A program made the position numbers and the translations under genes. Under the pieces are notes generated by a model. That model searched no databases, was not told where the DNA came from, and was given only the letters and a program-made list of their open reading frames with translations. From contig NZ_VKCZ01000021.1 in the NCBI RefSeq assembly GCF_009299835.1, positions 62,001 to 126,000 of the forward strand: DNA of 64,000 nucleotides, in the 5' to 3' direction. Of this stretch, positions 60,710-64,000 are shown piece by piece (the stretch's first letter is position 1; the number at the start of each line of letters is the position of its first letter). Source of the DNA: Microlunatus speluncae. Its GTDB lineage: Bacteria; Actinomycetota; Actinomycetes; Propionibacteriales; Propionibacteriaceae.

Positions 60710-61221
60710 CGACTACCCGCCGGGCCCAGCAGGGCACGGAAGATCACCGACCACCGCCGTTCATGATCGGGATCGGGATACTGCGGCACGTAGCCGAGCC
60801 GCAGATAGAGCTTGATCGCCGCCAGTCGATGATCATCGGTCTCCAGCACCGACGCCGTGCAGCCCTCGACGACGAAGCGCTGCAGCACCGCCAGCACCAC
60901 CTCTCGGCCGATGCCGCGGCCGCGGGCCTCCGGGTCGGCGGCCACCCAGTGCAGGTAGCCCGCGCCGGGATACCGCTCCGGCAGGGTCCGCGCCGAGGCC
61001 GTCGCGACGACCCGGTCGCCGTCGCGGATCAGGAAGGTCTGCGACACCGTCGGCTCGTCCAGCAGGTAACTGCGCACCTTGGCCGCGTCCCACGGTTCGC
61101 CGAACGACGCGGTCAGTAGCCGGGCCAGGGCATCGGCGTCGCCCGGCCCCGCGAGGTCGATGGCGGCCATGGCCGCCGGAAGCTCGGCCAGGTCCGGCCG
61201 GCGCATCAGGAGTGAGCTCAT
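60706..61221 (-). CDS. GNAT-family N-acetyltransferase
   Basis: 171 residues with the acetyl-CoA-binding motif A region WVAADPEARGRGIGREVVLAVL (RGRGIG) and motif B ending KLYLRLGYVP. The N-terminus starts at LAELPAAMAAIDLAGPGDADAL; an earlier methionine is possible. First gene of the leftward oxidase-importer operon and divergent from the IclR gene. The acceptor amine is unknown. Confidence 0.9.
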   Translation of the reverse strand: MSSLLMRRPDLAELPAAMAAIDLAGPGDADALARLLTASFGEPWDAAKVRSYLLDEPTVSQTFLIRDGDRVVATASARTLPERYPGAGYLHWVAADPEARGRGIGREVVLAVLQRFVVEGCTASVLETDDHRLAAIKLYLRLGYVPQYPDPDHERRWSVIFRALLGPAGSR

Positions 61222-61331
61222 GATCTTCTTTGATGTTCGAAATGCGGGACATATGTATGGTATTCACGCTACTGTTTTAACGTTGTAGGAGTCAAGGGGT
61301 CCGTACCATGTAGGCGGGCGGGAGTAGGGAG
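61222..61331. promoter_or_regulatory. AT-rich divergent promoter region of the GNAT and IclR operons
   Basis: This 110-bp gap is clearly richer in A/T than its surroundings (ATATGTATGGTATTC, TACTGTTTTAACG) and must hold divergent promoters. ATGTTCGAAA and a related GCGGGACAT form an imperfect inverted repeat near 61232-61252, a possible IclR site. Individual -35/-10 boxes were not fixed. Confidence 0.5.
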
Positions 61332-61337
61332 ATGATC

Positions 61338-62120
61338 ATGGCGCGCGAGACCGGCACCGGGTCGGCGTCGACCGGACGCACCCTGCAGGTGCTCGAGACC
61401 CTGGTCGTCACGACGGCCCCGGTGACGTTGACCGAGCTGGCCCGGCGCTGCGGCATCCCGCTGGCGACCTGCTCGGCGATCGTCGCCTCACTCGAGGACC
61501 GCGGCTATGCCCAGCGGTCGGTGGTCGGCCGGAGTCACCTGTGGCGACCCACCCTCAAGTTGTACGGGCTCGGGATGCAGACGCTGCGCCGGTTCGAGCT
61601 CGCCGACGAGAGCATTCCGATCTTGAACCAGCTGCGCGACGAGGTCGGGCTGACCGCGCACCTCGGCGTGCTCGACGGCGCCCAGGTGGTCTACGTCGCC
61701 AAGGCCGGGACCGGCACCATGGTGCAGTTCAACACCTATCCGGGCCGGGTGTCGCCGTACAACGTCACCGCGCTCGGCAAGGCGATCGCCGCCTTCTCCC
61801 CCGAGCACCAGCAGCAGGAGCTGCTCGACCAGGCCTTGCCCGGCCACGGACCGAAGGGGACGGGCTCGAGCGGCCGGCCACTGCGGGAGGAGTTCGGTCT
61901 GATCAGGGAGCGCGGCTTCGCCGTCGAAGATCAGGAAGAGGAAGCCGGGATCGCCTGCATCGCCGCTCCGGTGCTCGATCGCGACGGCTTCGCGGTGGCC
62001 GCCGTCGGCGTCACCGGACTGGAACACCAACTGATGCTCGACCAGCGGGCCGGGATCGCCCGCGCCGTCGTGCGGGCGGCCGACACGGTCGCGCTGAGCA
62101 CCGGTCTGCGAGGATCCTGA
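61338..62120 (+). CDS. IclR-family transcriptional regulator
   Basis: About 260 residues: winged helix LTELARRCGIPLATCSAIVASLEDRGYAQ and a C-terminal effector domain with GVLDGAQVVYVAKAG and NVTALGKAIAAF. The tandem ATGATCATG offers starts at 61332 and 61338; GGGAG is 6 nt from 61338. Likely controls the divergent GNAT/oxidase/importer operon and its own operon with the deaminase. Confidence 0.93.
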   Translation: MARETGTGSASTGRTLQVLETLVVTTAPVTLTELARRCGIPLATCSAIVASLEDRGYAQRSVVGRSHLWRPTLKLYGLGMQTLRRFELADESIPILNQLRDEVGLTAHLGVLDGAQVVYVAKAGTGTMVQFNTYPGRVSPYNVTALGKAIAAFSPEHQQQELLDQALPGHGPKGTGSSGRPLREEFGLIRERGFAVEDQEEEAGIACIAAPVLDRDGFAVAAVGVTGLEHQLMLDQRAGIARAVVRAADTVALSTGLRGS

Positions 62121-62122
62121 CC

Positions 62123-63133
62123 GTGCCGCCCGACCCGACCCGGATCCGTGATCTTGCTCGCCTGCCGAAGGCCAACCTGCACCTGCATCTGACCGGCTCG
62201 ATGCGGCCGGCGACGGCCGACGCCTTGGCCGCGCGGCACGGGCTGCCACTGCTGCCGCCGGTCGATCCGGACCAGCCGACGCCGCACGGCTGGGAGGTGT
62301 TCCAAGATCGCTACGACGCCGCCCGGGCCGCCCTGCGGACCGCCGAGGACCTCGAACGCGTGGTGACCGAGGCGATCGACGACAACCAGGCCGACGGCGC
62401 CGGCTGGGTGGAGCTCCAGGTCGACCCGACCTCGTACGCCCGCCATCTCGGCAGCCTGGAGGCGGTGATCGAGGCCGTGCTCGGAGCCCTCCGGGACCGG
62501 CCGGCGGGCCTGATCATCGCGGCCAGCTGGGGCGCCGCCGGTGATCATGCCGAACGCCTGGCGGAGCTGGCGATCCGTTACGCGCCGGAGGGCGTGGTCG
62601 GCTTCGGGCTGTCCAACGACGAGCGCCTCGGCCGCACCGCCGACTTCGTACCGGCCTTCCGGATGATCAAGGACGCTGGCCTGCTGGCGACGCCGCACGC
62701 CGGCTTCTATCACGACGCCTGGCACGTCCGCGAGGCCGTGACCCTGCTCGGCGCCGACCGGATCGGCCACGGTCTCACCGCCGTGAACGACCCGGCCCTG
62801 CTCGACCTGCTGGCCGAACGCCGGGTGACCCTGGAGGTGTGCCCGACCTCGTACCCGCCCTTCGGGGTCGTCACCGACCTCGCCGCGATTCCCCTTGATC
62901 AACTACGGCGGTCCGGCGTCCCGGTCGCCCTGGCCACCGACGACCCGCTGATCTTCGGCGTCGGCCTGACCGGCCAGTACGAGATCGCCCGCGACCACCT
63001 CGGCTGCACCGACGCCACCCTGGCCGACCTGGCCCAACAGTCGATCGAAGCCTCCACCGCCCCACCCCACCTCAAAACCACCCTCACCACCACCATCCCC
63101 ACCTGGCTCAAACCCCCGACTTGTCAGAATTAG
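62123..63133 (+). CDS. Adenosine deaminase-family protein
   Basis: 336 residues of the adenosine/adenine/AMP deaminase fold. The metal motif HLHLTGSM is near residue 20 (His-x-His), followed by PHAGFYHD, the DRIGHGLTA helix His and VALATDDPLIFG with the catalytic Asp pair. GTG start 62123 has GAGGA 8 nt upstream. It starts 2 bp after the IclR stop, so the two are one operon. Whether adenosine, adenine or another amine is the substrate is not clear, and a deaminase would fit the amine-oxidising neighbour operon. The stop codon is inside the next hairpin. Confidence 0.9.
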   Translation: MPPDPTRIRDLARLPKANLHLHLTGSMRPATADALAARHGLPLLPPVDPDQPTPHGWEVFQDRYDAARAALRTAEDLERVVTEAIDDNQADGAGWVELQVDPTSYARHLGSLEAVIEAVLGALRDRPAGLIIAASWGAAGDHAERLAELAIRYAPEGVVGFGLSNDERLGRTADFVPAFRMIKDAGLLATPHAGFYHDAWHVREAVTLLGADRIGHGLTAVNDPALLDLLAERRVTLEVCPTSYPPFGVVTDLAAIPLDQLRRSGVPVALATDDPLIFGVGLTGQYEIARDHLGCTDATLADLAQQSIEASTAPPHLKTTLTTTIPTWLKPPTCQN

Positions 63134-63171
63134 GGCACGCCAGGACGTGCCCTAATTCTGACAAGTCGGGG
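63114..63171. repeat. Perfect 26-bp stem hairpin overlapping the deaminase stop codon
   Basis: Arms 63114-63139 and 63146-63171 are exact reverse complements around a 6-nt loop (ccagga). The stem holds CTTGTCAGAATTAGGGCACG, and the TAG stop (63131-63133) is inside it. The convergent MDR gene ends at 63174, 3 bp beyond. It could terminate transcripts in both directions. Confidence 0.95.
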
Positions 63172-63173
63172 TT

Positions 63174-64000
63174 TCAGGGAGTGAGGGTGAGGACGAGGCG
63201 GGTGCCTTGGGGGTTGCGGTGCCAGGCGGCGGTGACGTCGCTGAGCGGGATGGCTTCGACGTCGATCACCAGGTCACCGCGGACGGCGGCGGCGAGCACC
63301 TGGGCGAAGGACGCACGGAGCACCTCGGGGGCGGGCAGGTTGCCGGTGCCGTTGCCGACGATCTCCAGGCCGGACGAGCGCAGCGCGCCGGCCGGCAGTG
63401 AGATCCGCGAGCCGGCCATCTCCCCCACCTGGACCAGCCGGGTGCGCTTCTTGGCCGAGCCGAGATCACCACGGCTGAGCGAGGTGATCAAGGCCTCGGC
63501 CGGTGCACCCCATAGGTAGTCGATCACCAGGTCGAAGCCGTCGCCGGCCACCGCGGCCAGCTGCTCGGCAAGATCATTTTCGTCGTCCAGTCGTACCGTC
63601 GCATCGGCGCCGAGCTCGGCCAGCCGGTCCAGCGAGGTCTGGTTGCGGCCGACCGCGACGACCCGCCGAGCCCCTTGCAGCTTGGCGCACTGGACGGCGA
63701 GCCGGCCGGTGACGCCGGTGGCGCCCATGATCAACACGTCCTGCCCCTCGGTCAGTCCGCCGGTGTGAGCCAGCGACAGCCAGGCCGAGACGCCGGCGTT
63801 CGGCAGGGCGGCGGCGGTCACCGTGTCCAACTCGTTCGGCACCGGGGCCAGGAAGCGGGCCGGGGCCGCGACCAGCTCGGCCATGCTGCCGTACGGCTCG
63901 CGCGGCGCCCCGAAGTAGACCCGCGTGCCGTCGTCGGTGTGCCCGACGCCGTCCAGCCCGGCGACGGCCGGCAGTGCGTCGTGGCCGGAGTAGTGGGTGC
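63174..64000 (-). CDS. MDR-family NAD(P)H:quinone-type oxidoreductase, 5'-partial
   Basis: The 3' part of a medium-chain dehydrogenase/reductase; the frame runs open to the right edge of the window (the upstream part reads GLDGVGHTDDGTRVYFGAPRE), so the start is outside. The cofactor motif is ALPNAGVSAWLSLAHTGG followed by VLIMGATGVTGRLAVQCAK. No zinc-ligand Cys/His cluster is visible in the part seen, suggesting a quinone reductase-like member. It ends 3 bp before the hairpin shared with the deaminase gene. Confidence 0.88.
   Translation of the reverse strand, partial: THYSGHDALPAVAGLDGVGHTDDGTRVYFGAPREPYGSMAELVAAPARFLAPVPNELDTVTAAALPNAGVSAWLSLAHTGGLTEGQDVLIMGATGVTGRLAVQCAKLQGARRVVAVGRNQTSLDRLAELGADATVRLDDENDLAEQLAAVAGDGFDLVIDYLWGAPAEALITSLSRGDLGSAKKRTRLVQVGEMAGSRISLPAGALRSSGLEIVGNGTGNLPAPEVLRASFAQVLAAAVRGDLVIDVEAIPLSDVTAAWHRNPQGTRLVLTLTP

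Overview
The window looks like chromosomal DNA of a high-GC Gram-positive bacterium (Actinomycetota, probably near Propionibacteriales such as Microlunatus or Nocardioides relatives; the placement is an inference). Supporting signs are very GC-rich codon usage, frequent GTG starts, many ATGA/GTGA overlaps between neighbouring genes, a groEL gene without groES controlled by two CIRCE elements, and many carbohydrate ABC importers paired with LacI, AraC or IclR regulators. No rRNA, tRNA, CRISPR array, insertion sequence or prophage was recognised.

Layout. 1-3.2 kb: SNF2-type helicase (5' end outside the window) and its SWIM-domain partner. 3.3-4.4 kb: a nucleotidyltransferase-like gene behind an operator-bearing promoter, abutting a fragment of a DUF4143-type ATPase. 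4.4-14.4 kb: a leftward glycan operon (AraC regulator, a 1,837-residue pectate-lyase-fold/GH106 fusion, solute-binding protein, two permeases). 14.5-18.2 kb: a two-gene ABC exporter. 18.4-21.4 kb: leftward S66 carboxypeptidase, DUF4031, CutC and M19 dipeptidase. 21.5-25.0 kb: leftward 2-hydroxyacid dehydrogenase, cytochrome P450, ferredoxin and ferredoxin reductase behind paired TTCC-N4-GGAA palindromes. 25.1-28.4 kb: HAD phosphatase, a lyase-like protein of unknown function, and a small membrane protein. 28.5-34 kb: groEL, then a rightward osmoprotectant (OpuC-like) ABC operon preceded by a proline-rich leader ORF.

34-37.5 kb: a 0.7-kb gene-free stretch with nested repeats and a 499-bp foldback element, then a secreted GH172 (DUF2961) protein. 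37.7 kb: a solitary TIR-like protein with an unrecognised C-terminal domain. 38.6-47.6 kb: a LacI regulon bracketed by two identical 18-bp operators. It holds an oligosaccharide importer, the LacI regulator, L-rhamnose mutarotase, a CoA transferase, a solute-binding-fold protein without a signal peptide, a MaoC dehydratase and a Gfo/Idh/MocA dehydrogenase. 47.6-51 kb: a MerR regulator and two MFS exporters. 51-54.7 kb: a two-component system overlapping two dehydrogenase genes. 54.8-56.3 kb: CPBP-family membrane protein and TetR. 56.4-63.1 kb: a carbohydrate-type importer co-transcribed with a FAD oxidase and an acetyltransferase, divergent from IclR and an adenosine-deaminase-like gene. The window ends inside an MDR-family oxidoreductase.

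How it fits together. Much of the window is sugar or glycan scavenging, and two clusters point to rhamnose-containing glycans (GH106; RhaM with a LplB/YtcQ-type importer). No importer ATPase is encoded with the three sugar importers, so a shared ATPase elsewhere is implied. The most unusual material is the set of long, sequence-unrelated palindromes at 3' ends of genes, the dispersed CTGAGCCTGTCGAAGGG repeat (one copy translated within a hydrolase), the orphan TIR-like protein, and the CoA-transferase/MaoC/signal-less binding-protein cluster.
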